From NCBI GenBank assembly GCA_017380635.1, contig JAFODP010000014.1:1-64000 (forward strand): 64,000 nt of DNA. The letters run 5' to 3'. The position numbers and the translations under genes were made by a program. Of the stretch, positions 53,880 to 62,803 are shown piece by piece. The notes under the pieces were generated by a model. The model made no database searches. It was given only the letters and a program-made list of their open reading frames with translations, and was not told the origin of the DNA. Position 1 is the first letter of the stretch; the number at the start of each line of letters is the position of its first letter. This DNA comes from Bacteroidales bacterium (lineage in GTDB: Bacteria; Bacteroidota; Bacteroidia; Bacteroidales; UBA1402).

Positions 53880-54527
53880 TTAGAAATTGATGGCCAAGCC
53901 GAAATAAGGATGCGTGTTATGGCGAACCCAATCTTTGATGTCGAAACGATAATGCGCCTGGCCTGCCCATCCCATCGAAACGCTGACATAACGCGTGAGA
54001 TCCAAAGCAATTTCGGGAAGAATAAAGCCGCCCAGCGAAGGATGACTGATATTTGTGGTAAAACCTGTACGCAATCGCACCGCAGGCGAAATCCAGGAGT
54101 TGAAGATGCGCATTCGTCCGTCAAAAAAGAGGGGAAGAACCGAAAGTCCGCCTACTTCCAAGGAAGTAGCGCCGTTGGGAAATGTGACCATATTATTCGG
54201 ATCGTCTAAGGTGATGGTCATGGGTATAAAATAATCGACGCCCATACCGTAACCAAGGAAAAAATGTTTGCCATATTGTTTTCCGTTGGAGAATGTCAGT
54301 GTGCTTTCGAGGACGTTGCTCGAAAAAGCGATAGAACGCCAAGGCTTACTTTCGACCTTCGAGGCGGCATTGGTTTTGGCGAACAACTTGAACTTGGTTT
54401 GAGTTTGGGCTTCGGTTTGCACTTGGGCACTGGTTTGCGCTTGGGCTTGGGCTTCGGTTTGCGCTTGGGCCGAGAAGCCGGCACAGAGCAAAAGAGCCAT
54501 CATCAGGGAAGTAAATTTTTTCATCAT
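53880..54527 (-). CDS. Outer-membrane-like protein with QA-rich linker
   Basis: A 215-residue exported protein: signal peptide (1-22, ending SAQA-Q), then a low-complexity stretch of about 24 residues built of Gln-Ala and Gln-Thr dipeptides (about residues 22-46), then a beta-rich region of alternating aromatic/Gly residues (FFLGYGMGVDYFIPM, FGLAINF at the end) typical of a small beta barrel. The coding repeats follow a 6-base unit, so their number could vary. It carries no recognised family name. A G-tract lies over its -33 region. I infer an outer-membrane location. Confidence 0.75.
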   Translation of the reverse strand: MMKKFTSLMMALLLCAGFSAQAQTEAQAQAQTSAQVQTEAQTQTKFKLFAKTNAASKVESKPWRSIAFSSNVLESTLTFSNGKQYGKHFFLGYGMGVDYFIPMTITLDDPNNMVTFPNGATSLEVGGLSVLPLFFDGRMRIFNSWISPAVRLRTGFTTNISHPSLGGFILPEIALDLTRYVSVSMGWAGQAHYRFDIKDWVRHNTHPYFGLAINF

Positions 54528-54571
54528 GATATGTTTAATTGTTTGCTAAAAATATCGCTTGCACATGGCCA

Positions 54572-54610
54572 CAAAGATACATATTTCGCTTATTCGTTAC
54601 ACCCCCCCCC
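54572..54610 (-). promoter_or_regulatory. Promoter with G/C homopolymer at -33 region
   Basis: Minus-strand TATCTTTG (54579-54572) lies 45 bases before the ATG of the outer-membrane-like gene. The -33 position is occupied by the end of a run of about nine C (G on the minus strand) starting near 54602. No TTTG is present there. Confidence 0.6.
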
Positions 54611-54718
54611 ATTTTTGAAAATAAATTTTCAAAAGGTTGATATACAGGGATTTATAGGCGTATTTTTACTAATTCTTAGCATTTTAAGCAAGGAGATGAC
54701 AGAAAAAACCGGGCGGAA

Positions 54719-54814
54719 GGAAACAAATTCAGGGCTAAGGGAAACAAATTCGAGGTCGAGGCTGTATCTTTACGGGCGAAAATAAAGCGTGCCAGAGCGT
54801 TCTAGAGCGTGCCA
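54719..54814. repeat. Short direct repeats upstream of SDR gene
   Basis: GGAAACAAATTC occurs at 54719-54730 and 54740-54751 (offset 21). AGCGTGCCA occurs at 54786-54794 and 54806-54814 (offset 20). Between the pairs is a weak -7-like TATCTTTA (54765-54772). The rest of the 54528-54905 gap shows no gene. The pairs may be regulator sites. Confidence 0.6.
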
Positions 54815-54905
54815 AAAAATAGAGATGATTTTTGAGAAAAGATAGCCTTTTGACGCGCGAAGGTGGCGACTCCGGAAGATGGATAATCAACAAAACATTT
54901 GAACA

Positions 54906-55736
54906 TTGAACAAATACGCATTGATAACGGGAGGAAGTGCCGGCATCGGGCTGGCGGTGGCACGCGAACTGGCTTTGCGGGGCTACGGCTTGGTGTTGGT
55001 GGCTCGCAGCGAAGAAAAACTGGCGCTTGCCCGCGAAAGTTTGATGCGAGATTTGAACAAAGAGATTGACATCTTGACCTTGCCTTTAGATTTGACGCGC
55101 GAGGACGCGGCGCAAACGCTTTTCGATTGGACACAGCAACAAGGGCTTATCGTGGAAGTTTTGGTGAACAATGCCGGCATGTATTTCTTCGAAGAAGCCA
55201 TCGTCTTGGACGCTGCGAAAACGCAAGCCCTGATTCGGCTGAATATACTGACGCTGACGCGATTGTGTCAGCTTTTCGGTGCAGAAATGGCTGAGCGAAA
55301 GCTTGCTGCCGGACGAGTGAATCCTGTCGAAAAAGCGGAACCGGCTTACATCTTGAACATTTCGTCGTATTCGGTATATATGCCTTGGGCGGGCTGGAGT
55401 CTGTACAGCGCTAGCAAAGCTTATGTGAAGAAATTCTCCATGGCACTGGCGCGCGAATTGCGTAGCCGTGCTGTGGTGGTGAGTTGCGCAGCGCCGGCCG
55501 GCGTAGCGACGAGCTTGCTGGGCTTGCCCGGCAAGCTCGCGCGCCTCGGCCGGCGCTGCGGCATCCTGATGAGACCCCAGACCTGTGCACGCCGCATTGT
55601 TCGAGCCCTCTTCCGCCAACGCGAATACATCATTCCCGGATGGTATTATTGGCCGCTCATTCCCATCGTCAAATGCATCGGATGGTGTTTCCCGCAAAAA
55701 CTGCATCGTCTGCTGACAAAAATTTTTTCAGCCTAA
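54906..55736 (+). CDS. Short-chain dehydrogenase/reductase
   Basis: A 276-residue classical SDR: TGGSAGIGLA cofactor loop at residues 8-17, VLVNNAGMYFF, NISSYSVYMPWAGW and the catalytic Tyr/Lys pair in YSASKAYVKK. It reduces or oxidises a hydroxyl/keto group with NAD(P); the substrate is not known. The C-terminal 40 residues are hydrophobic and basic, which suggests membrane contact. The start must be TTG at 54906, because an in-frame TGA lies at 54900-54902 and no ATG is nearer the cofactor loop. The middle of the gene is GC-richer than neighbours. Confidence 0.87.
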   Translation: MNKYALITGGSAGIGLAVARELALRGYGLVLVARSEEKLALARESLMRDLNKEIDILTLPLDLTREDAAQTLFDWTQQQGLIVEVLVNNAGMYFFEEAIVLDAAKTQALIRLNILTLTRLCQLFGAEMAERKLAAGRVNPVEKAEPAYILNISSYSVYMPWAGWSLYSASKAYVKKFSMALARELRSRAVVVSCAAPAGVATSLLGLPGKLARLGRRCGILMRPQTCARRIVRALFRQREYIIPGWYYWPLIPIVKCIGWCFPQKLHRLLTKIFSA

Positions 55737-55763
55737 AAGCCTCAGCACAACAAACAGATAATC

Positions 55764-56660
55764 ATGAAATTAGAACATCGCGAAAACGAACATAAAGCCT
55801 CCGGCACCATGCTCCAAGTGAAAGAAGATCAAACATTGGAAGCGCTGCTCATGCACCACATGCAAGGTCGCAGCAAATCTTCGCTCAAAAAACTTTTGCA
55901 AAGCGAGATGATTAGCGTTGAAGGTGAAATCGTCAAGAAACTCGAATTTCCGCTCAAGGCCGGACAAAAAGTTTTCGTGGGCAAAAAGCCCGATTTTCAA
56001 TTGCCCGAAGGCTTACGCATCATCTGGGAAGACGCTTGGCTAATGATTGTGCTGAAAGACAGCGGATTGCTCACTATCGGACATCGTCGGGAAAACAAAC
56101 TCACCGCCGAAGAATACCTGAATCAGTACATGCAACACAAAAAACTCGGCGAACGCATTTACGTGGTTCACCGTATCGACCGCGACACCAGCGGCATCCT
56201 TGTTTTCGCCAAAACCGTGAAAGCCAAAGACATACTACATACCAACTGGCACGACATCGTGGAAAGCCGCCGCTACATTGCCGTGGTGGAAGGTCGTCCG
56301 CGACGCCCGCAAGGCTGCATCGACACTTGGATGGACGAAGACCCGAAAACCCTCGACATGTTCGTTTGCCCGCCCGGCCAAGGCAGACGCGCTATCACAC
56401 ATTATAAAGTACTGAAAACCAACGGCCGTCACAGCCTCATCGCCCTCGAACTCGACACCGGCCGACGCAACCAGATCCGCGTCCACATGCAGCACATCGG
56501 ACATCCCATCGCCGGCGATCCGCGCTATCATTCACGCACGAATCCCTGCAATCGCCTCTGCCTACACGCGCAACAAATCAAATTTCGCCACCCCATCACC
56601 CACGAAATGATGGACTTCAGCAGCGAAATTCCCGCCGACTTCCTCAAAATTTTCCGGTAA
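55764..56660 (+). CDS. RluA-family pseudouridine synthase
   Basis: A 298-residue enzyme that isomerises uridine in rRNA or tRNA. The N-terminal S4-like RNA-binding domain (about 20-75) is followed by the RluA catalytic domain with the active-site Asp in VHRIDRDTSGILVFAK, then HYKVL, ELDTGRRNQIRVHMQHIGHPIAGDPRY and LCLHAQQIKFRHP. The exact target uridine is not predictable. It lies 27 bases after the SDR gene and may share its transcript. Confidence 0.93.
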   Translation: MKLEHRENEHKASGTMLQVKEDQTLEALLMHHMQGRSKSSLKKLLQSEMISVEGEIVKKLEFPLKAGQKVFVGKKPDFQLPEGLRIIWEDAWLMIVLKDSGLLTIGHRRENKLTAEEYLNQYMQHKKLGERIYVVHRIDRDTSGILVFAKTVKAKDILHTNWHDIVESRRYIAVVEGRPRRPQGCIDTWMDEDPKTLDMFVCPPGQGRRAITHYKVLKTNGRHSLIALELDTGRRNQIRVHMQHIGHPIAGDPRYHSRTNPCNRLCLHAQQIKFRHPITHEMMDFSSEIPADFLKIFR

Positions 56661-56716
56661 AACGCTATTCAATATGATAGCTATTGTGTCTCATTAACTG
56701 TTGAACATCGACCAAA

Positions 56717-56971
56717 GGCAATGGATAACGAACCAAAAGGTTTGACTATACCAAAGATGGCACAAAAATCAAACAGGACGATTTTGCTTGCTTTGGAACT
56801 CGTATTGGGCTGCCACCGAAAATAATGCATGAAGTTATCGAGACTTTTGCCAGCGAGCAAAGCAAAGTCTATGAATTGATCGAACATTCGTTCTTAGATG
56901 AAAAAGTAAAACGCATGTACAAACAATCCTACCAAGAACGTTTGCATCGTTTTCAGCGCAGCGACAACTAA
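56717..56971 (+). pseudogene. C-terminal remnant of a HipA-type kinase
   Basis: From GAC at 56744 to TAA at 56969-56971 the plus strand encodes 75 residues that match the C-terminal helical part of HipA-family kinases in Bacteroidota: DYTKDGTKIKQDDF, then FGTRIGLPPKIMHEVIE, a YELIEHSFLDEKVKRMYK stretch and YQERLHRF. Immediately upstream (RTKRFDYT) the same frame meets a TAA near 56725. No kinase core or HipB partner is present, and there is no start codon in place. It is thus a decayed fragment, the only toxin-antitoxin trace in the window. Confidence 0.75.
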
Positions 56972-56976
56972 AGCTA

Positions 56977-57402
56977 TCACATCGTCTTGAAGACGCGGGC
57001 GTAGTCGAGGATTTGTTTTACCATGGAGAAGAGGCCGTTGCTGCGCGTGGGCGAAAGATGCTCTTTGAGGCCGATTTCATCGATAAAATAGAGTTCGGCG
57101 TTGAGGATTTCGTCGGGCGTGCGGCCGCTGAGCACTTTGAGCAAGAGGAAAACCAAACCTTTGACGATAACTGTATCGCTTTCGGCGCGGAAAGTAACGA
57201 TGTTGGAAGCCTTGTCGTAATCGGCCACCACCCACACACGGCTCTGACAACCTTCGATAAGATATTGCGGTTTTTTGTAGGCTTCGTCGAGCGCGGGCAG
57301 GTCGTTGCCCATGTCGATAAGCAGTTGGTATTTGTCCATCCAATCGTCGAGAACAGAGAATTCGTCGATGATTTCGTCTTGTATTTGATTGATCGTTTCC
57401 AT
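56977..57402 (-). CDS. sufE: SufE-type sulfur acceptor protein
   Basis: SufE takes persulfide sulfur from SufS and passes it to the SufBCD scaffold. The 141-residue protein has the acceptor Cys52 in YLIEGCQSRVW and the family opening INQIQDEIIDEFSVLDDWMDKYQ. I start it at 57402, where its ATG shares one base with the sufS TAA (TAATG), so the two genes are coupled. A longer upstream frame would run into sufS. It is the last gene of the suf cluster. Confidence 0.95.
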   Translation of the reverse strand: METINQIQDEIIDEFSVLDDWMDKYQLLIDMGNDLPALDEAYKKPQYLIEGCQSRVWVVADYDKASNIVTFRAESDTVIVKGLVFLLLKVLSGRTPDEILNAELYFIDEIGLKEHLSPTRSNGLFSMVKQILDYARVFKTM

Positions 57403-58643
57403 TATTTGAACATTTTCTGAATGCGTAACAAAGCCGCCACCAAAGTGTCGATTTCGTCGAAAGTATTGTAAAAAGAGAAAGAGGCGCGGGCGCAAACTTC
57501 GTAACCCAGACTTTCCAACAAAGGCTGCGCACAATGATGACCCGTGCGGATGGCGATGCCCAATTTATCGAGCAAGAGGCCCAAATCGTAAGGATGAATG
57601 CCATCGATAACGAAAGAAATCACGGCGCTTTTGTGTTCGGCTTGTCCGATGATATGCAAACCTTCGATGGCTTGCATTTTTTCCGTGGCATATTTCAAAA
57701 GTTCGTCTTCGTAGCGGGCAATCTTGTCCATACCAATGTTTTGCACATAACGAAGGGCTGCCGTAAAAGCAGTGGTTCCGATGAAATCGGGCGTTCCGGC
57801 TTCGAATTTGTAAGGAAGCTGATTGTAGGTGCTATGCGAATAATACACTTGGTCTATCATTTCGCCGCCACCCTGATAAGGAGGCATAGCCTCGAGAAGC
57901 GCACGTTTTCCGTACAAAACACCTAATCCCGTCGGGCCATAGAGTTTATGCGCCGAAAAAGCATAGAAATCGGCATCGAGCGCTTGAACATCCACCGAAA
58001 GATGAGCGGCGCCTTGGGCTCCGTCCACCAAAACAGGAATCTGCTGCGCGTGCGCCAAACGGATTATTTCGGCCACAGGATTGATGGTGCCCAACACATT
58101 CGACACCTGCGTCACAGCCACCAATTTCACTTTCGGACCCAGCAGAGCAGCGTATTCATCAATCTTCAAACAGCCTTTTTCGTCGAAAGGAATCACTTTG
58201 AGCGTCATGCCTTTGCGCTGACAAAGCATTTGCCAAGGAACGATGTTGGAATGATGTTCCATGCCGGAAATCAAAATCTCGTCGCCGGGCTGACAAAAGG
58301 CTTCGCCAAAGGAAAAAGCCACCAAGTTGATAGATTCCGTCGTGCCGCGGGTAAAGATGATTTCATCGCTCGAGGCGGCATGAATAAAATCTCGAACCAC
58401 TTCGCGGGCTTCTTCGTGCGCTTGCGTGGCTTGCTGGCTCAGGTAATGCACCCCACGATGCACATTGGCATTGCAAGTGGCGTAAGCTTTAGAAATAGCA
58501 TCGATTACCACTTGCGGCTTTTGCGTGGTGGCAGCATTGTCGAAATACACCAAAGGCTTACCATACACTTGGCTGGCAAGAATGGGAAAATCGGCACGCA
58601 AGGCCTTTGCATCTATAGCAGACTGTGAACAGATTGCTGACAT
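57402..58643 (-). CDS. sufS: Cysteine desulfurase SufS
   Basis: A 413-residue PLP enzyme that removes sulfur from cysteine for Fe-S assembly. The PLP Lys is K233 in SAHKLYGPTG, with MEHHSNIVPW and TRGTTESINLVA ahead of it, and the persulfide Cys in RTGHHCAQPLLE near residue 370, which identifies the group II (SufS/CsdA) form. The sufD gene lies 21 bases upstream. With the other five genes it forms the standard Bacteroidales suf operon. Confidence 0.97.
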   Translation of the reverse strand: MSAICSQSAIDAKALRADFPILASQVYGKPLVYFDNAATTQKPQVVIDAISKAYATCNANVHRGVHYLSQQATQAHEEAREVVRDFIHAASSDEIIFTRGTTESINLVAFSFGEAFCQPGDEILISGMEHHSNIVPWQMLCQRKGMTLKVIPFDEKGCLKIDEYAALLGPKVKLVAVTQVSNVLGTINPVAEIIRLAHAQQIPVLVDGAQGAAHLSVDVQALDADFYAFSAHKLYGPTGLGVLYGKRALLEAMPPYQGGGEMIDQVYYSHSTYNQLPYKFEAGTPDFIGTTAFTAALRYVQNIGMDKIARYEDELLKYATEKMQAIEGLHIIGQAEHKSAVISFVIDGIHPYDLGLLLDKLGIAIRTGHHCAQPLLESLGYEVCARASFSFYNTFDEIDTLVAALLRIQKMFK

Positions 58644-58664
58644 CTTCTACAAATTCTTTACAAA

Positions 58665-60005
58665 TCAAGGACAAATATTACATTCGGCACATTTCGACAA
58701 TTCTCCGCGGAAACGCTTGCCGATAAGCATACGCACGCGTGCCTGCAAAGGTTTCAGCGAAATGCGTTCCACGATGTCGCCCGCAAAAGCAAACTTGAGA
58801 AACATACGCGCTTCTTCTTCGCTAAGACCACGCTGACGCATATAGAACAAGGCATTTTCGTCTATCTGACCGGTGGCCGAACCATGGCTGCAAGTAACAT
58901 CGTCGGCATAGATTTCGAGCTGAGGCATGGCGTGCATGCGAGCTTCTTTCGAGGTGCAAAGATTGGCATTCGACTGCAAGGCCACCGTTTGCTGAGCACC
59001 GGGCTGCACCAACACTTTTCCACCGAACACACCGCGAGCGGCGCCGTCCATCACATATTTGAAGGTCTGATTGCTGTTGCATCCGCCGGCCTTGTGATTT
59101 ACCACCACGTGATTGTCGCTTAGCTGCTGACGGCTCAACAAACTAAGTCCCGACAAATCGGCTTTGGCTCCGGCTTCCTGGAATATCAGTTCGACATTGT
59201 TGCGTGTGAGGCCGTTTTCCAAACCGATGTTGTTCATCAGCAAATCGGAATCGGCCGCTTGCGAAATGTAGGTATTGCTCACGCGCGTCACTTTGTCGTG
59301 GGTCATTTCCATTTCGTAGTATTCCAAACGCGCGCCCTTGCCCAGGAAAATCTCGCTCACCTGGTTAGAGAAATACTTGGCCGTCGACATGGCATGATCG
59401 CAAACAATCAGCTGAGCCGAAGCACCTTCTTCCAACACAACGAGCAAACGACGCGTAGCCATGATATCGATATCGCCCTGAAACATCTGCACCAACTGCA
59501 AAGGTTGTTCCACTTGCACGCCGGCCGGAATATACAGCACAAAACCGTCCTGCACCATAGCCGTATTGAGCGCAGCCATCGCATCCTGACTTTGCGAGCA
59601 GAGCGCATTGTAATAGCGTTCCAAGCATTCGGGATGCGCCTTGAGTTGCTCGTTCAGACTACCGAAAACAACGCCTTCGGGCAATTCGATGGGCTTTTTG
59701 TTGGGATAATATAAATCGTTGACAACGAAGAACAATCGGGTGGACAAGGTGGGCACATCGCAACGGAACACTTCGCCGGGATGAGCGGGAATGCCCATGC
59801 GGAAAAGGTTCAAGCCGTAGTCCACTTCGAGCGCGGGAAGAAGGTCGCAATAGCGATAATCTTCGTTCTTGCCGGTGGGCAGGCCGAGTGCTTCGAAGCG
59901 GGCGAAGGCGGTGTCGCGAGCGCCGTCCAAGGCGCGAGCGGCACTCAGTCGCAACACTTCACGATAGTTCTTGAACAGATTGCTATAAGTTTCTTGTGCT
60001 TTCAT
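58665..60005 (-). CDS. sufD: Fe-S cluster assembly protein SufD
   Basis: A 446-residue beta-helix scaffold that pairs with SufB. The N-terminal ...DTAFARFEALGLPTGKNEDYRY motif and the repeated LxxG-rich core are typical; the C-terminal part has SHGSATGQIDENALFYMRQRGLSEEEARMFL. Start taken at 60005, 10 bases after the sufC stop; the earlier in-frame start at 60080 would run into sufC. The conserved His in the C-terminal region (CSHG) corresponds to the cluster site. Confidence 0.95.
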   Translation of the reverse strand: MKAQETYSNLFKNYREVLRLSAARALDGARDTAFARFEALGLPTGKNEDYRYCDLLPALEVDYGLNLFRMGIPAHPGEVFRCDVPTLSTRLFFVVNDLYYPNKKPIELPEGVVFGSLNEQLKAHPECLERYYNALCSQSQDAMAALNTAMVQDGFVLYIPAGVQVEQPLQLVQMFQGDIDIMATRRLLVVLEEGASAQLIVCDHAMSTAKYFSNQVSEIFLGKGARLEYYEMEMTHDKVTRVSNTYISQAADSDLLMNNIGLENGLTRNNVELIFQEAGAKADLSGLSLLSRQQLSDNHVVVNHKAGGCNSNQTFKYVMDGAARGVFGGKVLVQPGAQQTVALQSNANLCTSKEARMHAMPQLEIYADDVTCSHGSATGQIDENALFYMRQRGLSEEEARMFLKFAFAGDIVERISLKPLQARVRMLIGKRFRGELSKCAECNICP

Positions 60006-60015
60006 AGCGCGTCTG

Positions 60016-60774
60016 TTAATAACCCAATTCTTGTTTGATCCAGTCGTAACCCTTGGCTTCCAGTTCGCCCACCAATTCAAAACCGGCCGTCTTCACAATT
60101 TTACCTTGATAAAGCACATGCACAATGCTGGGTTTGATGTAGTCGAGCAAACGCTGATAGTGCGTAATCACCACGCAAGCCTTTTGCGGCGTATGAATCT
60201 TGTTGACACCTTCCGACACAATGCGCAAAGCATCGATATCCAAACCGCTGTCGGTCTCGTCCAAAATAGACAAAACAGGATCAAGCATGGCCATCTGGAA
60301 AATTTCGTTACGCTTTTTTTCACCGCCGGAAAATCCTTCGTTCACCGAACGATTGGCCAACTTGTTGTCGAGTTCCACCAAGGCACGTTTTTCGCGCATC
60401 AGCTTAAGGAATTCCGAAGCATTCAGCGGAGCTTCGCCACGATATTTACGATGTTCGTTCACCGCAGCACGCATAAAGTTCACCATGCTCACGCCGGGAA
60501 TTTCCACCGGATACTGAAAACTCAGGAACAAACCTTCGCGCGAGCGGACTTCGGCCGGCATTTCCAAAAGATTCTTGCCCTTGAAATACACTTCGCCTTC
60601 GGTAACGGTGTAGGCAGGATGTCCTGTCAAGACAGCCGAAAGCGTACTTTTTCCCGAACCGTTAGGGCCCATGATGGCATGAATTTCGCCCTCGTCGATG
60701 GTGAGGTTCAAGCCTTTAAGAATTTCCTTATCGCCAATGGATGCGTGTAAGTTCTTTATTTCTAATAAATGCAT
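60016..60774 (-). CDS. sufC: Fe-S assembly ATPase SufC
   Basis: A 252-residue ABC-type ATPase of the SufBCD complex. Walker A is GPNGSGKS (36-43), the Q-loop LSFQYPVEIPGV, the signature FSGGEKKRNE, Walker B LSILDETDSGLD and the switch His in ITHYQR. The FxxPxxxPGVxxxxF pattern is specific for SufC. Start taken at 60774, 13 bases after sufB; an upstream in-frame start would overlap sufB. Confidence 0.97.
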   Translation of the reverse strand: MHLLEIKNLHASIGDKEILKGLNLTIDEGEIHAIMGPNGSGKSTLSAVLTGHPAYTVTEGEVYFKGKNLLEMPAEVRSREGLFLSFQYPVEIPGVSMVNFMRAAVNEHRKYRGEAPLNASEFLKLMREKRALVELDNKLANRSVNEGFSGGEKKRNEIFQMAMLDPVLSILDETDSGLDIDALRIVSEGVNKIHTPQKACVVITHYQRLLDYIKPSIVHVLYQGKIVKTAGFELVGELEAKGYDWIKQELGY

Positions 60775-60787
60775 ACTCAATAATTTT

Positions 60788-62242
60788 TTATCCGACACTA
60801 CCTTCCAGAGAAACACTCAGCAATTTCTGTGCCTCAACGGCAAATTCCATAGGAAGTTTGTTGAGCACTTCCTTGGCATAACCGTTCACAATCAGGCCGA
60901 CAGCTTCTTCGGTAGAAATACCACGTTGCTGACAATAAAACAATTGCTCTTCGTTGATTTTGGAAGTGGTGGCTTCGTGTTCCACCATGGCGGTATTGTT
61001 GTTGATATCGATGTAAGGGAAAGTATGAGCGCCGCAGGCATCACCCATCAGAAGGCTGTCGCATTGCGAATGGTTACGCGCATTGTCGGCCGAAGAAGCC
61101 ACGCGCACCAACCCACGATAACTGTTCTGACTCTTGCCTGCCGAAATACCTTTCGACACGATGGTGCTTTTGGTGTTGCGTCCCAGATGAATCATCTTGG
61201 TACCCGTATCGGCCTGCTGATGATTGTTGGTCACCGCCACCGAATAGAATTCGCCCACCGACTCGTCGCCCTGCAACACGCAGGAAGGATATTTCCACGT
61301 AATGGCCGAACCGGTTTCCACCTGCGTCCACGACACTTTCGAGCGATAACCTTTGCAAAGACAGCGTTTGCTCACGAAATTGTAAATACCGCCCTTGCCG
61401 TTCTTATCGCCGGGATACCAGTTTTGCACCGTAGAATATTTTACTTCGGCACGTTCGTTCACCACGATTTCCACGATGGCCGCATGCAACTGCGATTTGT
61501 CGCGAATGGGCGCGGTACAACCTTCCAGATAGCTCACGTAACTGTCGTCGTCGGCCACGATGAGCGTGCGTTCAAACTGACCGGTATTCACCGCATTGAT
61601 ACGGAAATAGGTAGACAATTCCATCGGACAGCGCACACCCTTGGGAATGTACACAAAAGAGCCATCGCTGAAAACGGCGCAGTTGAGCGCAGCAAAATAA
61701 TTGTCGCGATAAGGCACCACGCTACCCAGATACTGACGCACCAGGTCGGGATGTTCTTTCACTGCTTCCGAGATAGAACAGAAAATGATACCCAGTTCCG
61801 CCAGATTTTCCTTGTATGTGGTTTTCACCGACACGCTGTCCATCACCGCATCCACCGCCGTTCCACCATGCAACAAACGATCGCGTTCTTCCAAAGGAAT
61901 GCCCAATTTGTCGAAAGTTTTCAGCAATTCGGGATCGATTTCCTCTTGGTTTTCATCGCTTTCGGTTTTGGGCGCCGCATAATAGATAATATCCTGATAA
62001 TCAATTTCAGGAATATTCAAATGCGCCCAAGTGGGTGTTTCCAGCGTCTGCCAGTAACGGAAAGCTTTCAGACGAAACTCCAGCAACCATTCGGGTTCTT
62101 CTTTCTTAGCCGAAATCAAACGGACCACTTCCTCGCTCAAACCGCGGGGAATCACTTCCGTTTCGATATCGGTAACAAAGCCGTGTTTATATTCTCCGCT
62201 CGTTACTTCTTCGATAATATGTTGATCCGGAGACTTTTCCAT
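60788..62242 (-). CDS. sufB: Fe-S cluster assembly protein SufB
   Basis: A 484-residue beta-helix scaffold on which clusters are assembled. Features include [46 protein letters not shown] and [20 protein letters not shown] with the conserved Cys, and [23 protein letters not shown] near the end. The length is standard. It is the promoter-proximal suf gene; it lies 6 bases from cvpA and the whole row from infB to sufE reads the same way. Confidence 0.97.
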   Translation of the reverse strand: MEKSPDQHIIEEVTSGEYKHGFVTDIETEVIPRGLSEEVVRLISAKKEEPEWLLEFRLKAFRYWQTLETPTWAHLNIPEIDYQDIIYYAAPKTESDENQEEIDPELLKTFDKLGIPLEERDRLLHGGTAVDAVMDSVSVKTTYKENLAELGIIFCSISEAVKEHPDLVRQYLGSVVPYRDNYFAALNCAVFSDGSFVYIPKGVRCPMELSTYFRINAVNTGQFERTLIVADDDSYVSYLEGCTAPIRDKSQLHAAIVEIVVNERAEVKYSTVQNWYPGDKNGKGGIYNFVSKRCLCKGYRSKVSWTQVETGSAITWKYPSCVLQGDESVGEFYSVAVTNNHQQADTGTKMIHLGRNTKSTIVSKGISAGKSQNSYRGLVRVASSADNARNHSQCDSLLMGDACGAHTFPYIDINNNTAMVEHEATTSKINEEQLFYCQQRGISTEEAVGLIVNGYAKEVLNKLPMEFAVEAQKLLSVSLEGSVG

Positions 62243-62248
62243 AGTTAA

Positions 62249-62800
62249 TTAAATTTGTTGTTGTCCTGCCAAAGCTTTCTTCGGCAAGTTTTCAAGTTCG
62301 TGCATATTTTCCTGATAAAAGGCCTTCAAATCGGGAACTATCGCAGGAAGCACCTTCAAAACCGTATCGTACAAGACGGAATCTTCTATTTGTTGCGCCG
62401 AAATAAGATGATGATCTTTGTCGGCAAATTCGTAGATATTCAGCACGATACTTGTCATGAAAGCGGCTATCACCACCGACAACAAAGCGCCGAAAAGACG
62501 ATTCACCCAACCCAGGAAAAGCGCTTTCAAAAGGCTTTCCAAAAGATGAGCCAAAAGCGATATCACCAGATTCACCACTAAAAATACTAGGGCAAACGCG
62601 ATGATATACAACACTTTTTCGTCCATTTCCGACCACCAGCCGGCGAAGATTTCAGCCAAATGGGCAGCATAAGTGCGAGCCGTCAACACCGCTCCCACCA
62701 ATGCCACCAATCCGCCTATAGCACTTACCAAGCCTTTGCGCCAACCCACCAAAAAGGCGATCAGCGCAACGACCATCAGGACAATATCTATCACATTCAT
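62249..62800 (-). CDS. CvpA family membrane protein
   Basis: A 183-residue protein with four N-terminal hydrophobic helices (first at IVLMVVALIAFLVGW followed by RKGLVSAIGGLV) and a soluble C-terminal tail of about 60 residues. The family is named after colicin V production in E. coli, but its biochemical role is unknown. The location between infB and sufB is conserved in Bacteroidales. It is separated from infB by 3 bases. Confidence 0.9.
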   Translation of the reverse strand: MNVIDIVLMVVALIAFLVGWRKGLVSAIGGLVALVGAVLTARTYAAHLAEIFAGWWSEMDEKVLYIIAFALVFLVVNLVISLLAHLLESLLKALFLGWVNRLFGALLSVVIAAFMTSIVLNIYEFADKDHHLISAQQIEDSVLYDTVLKVLPAIVPDLKAFYQENMHELENLPKKALAGQQQI

Positions 62801-62803
62801 ATT

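Noticed and set aside
60698..62248. 516-codon plus-strand frame opposite sufB
   Set aside because: Antisense of sufB, rich in His/Arg/Phe, no family resemblance.
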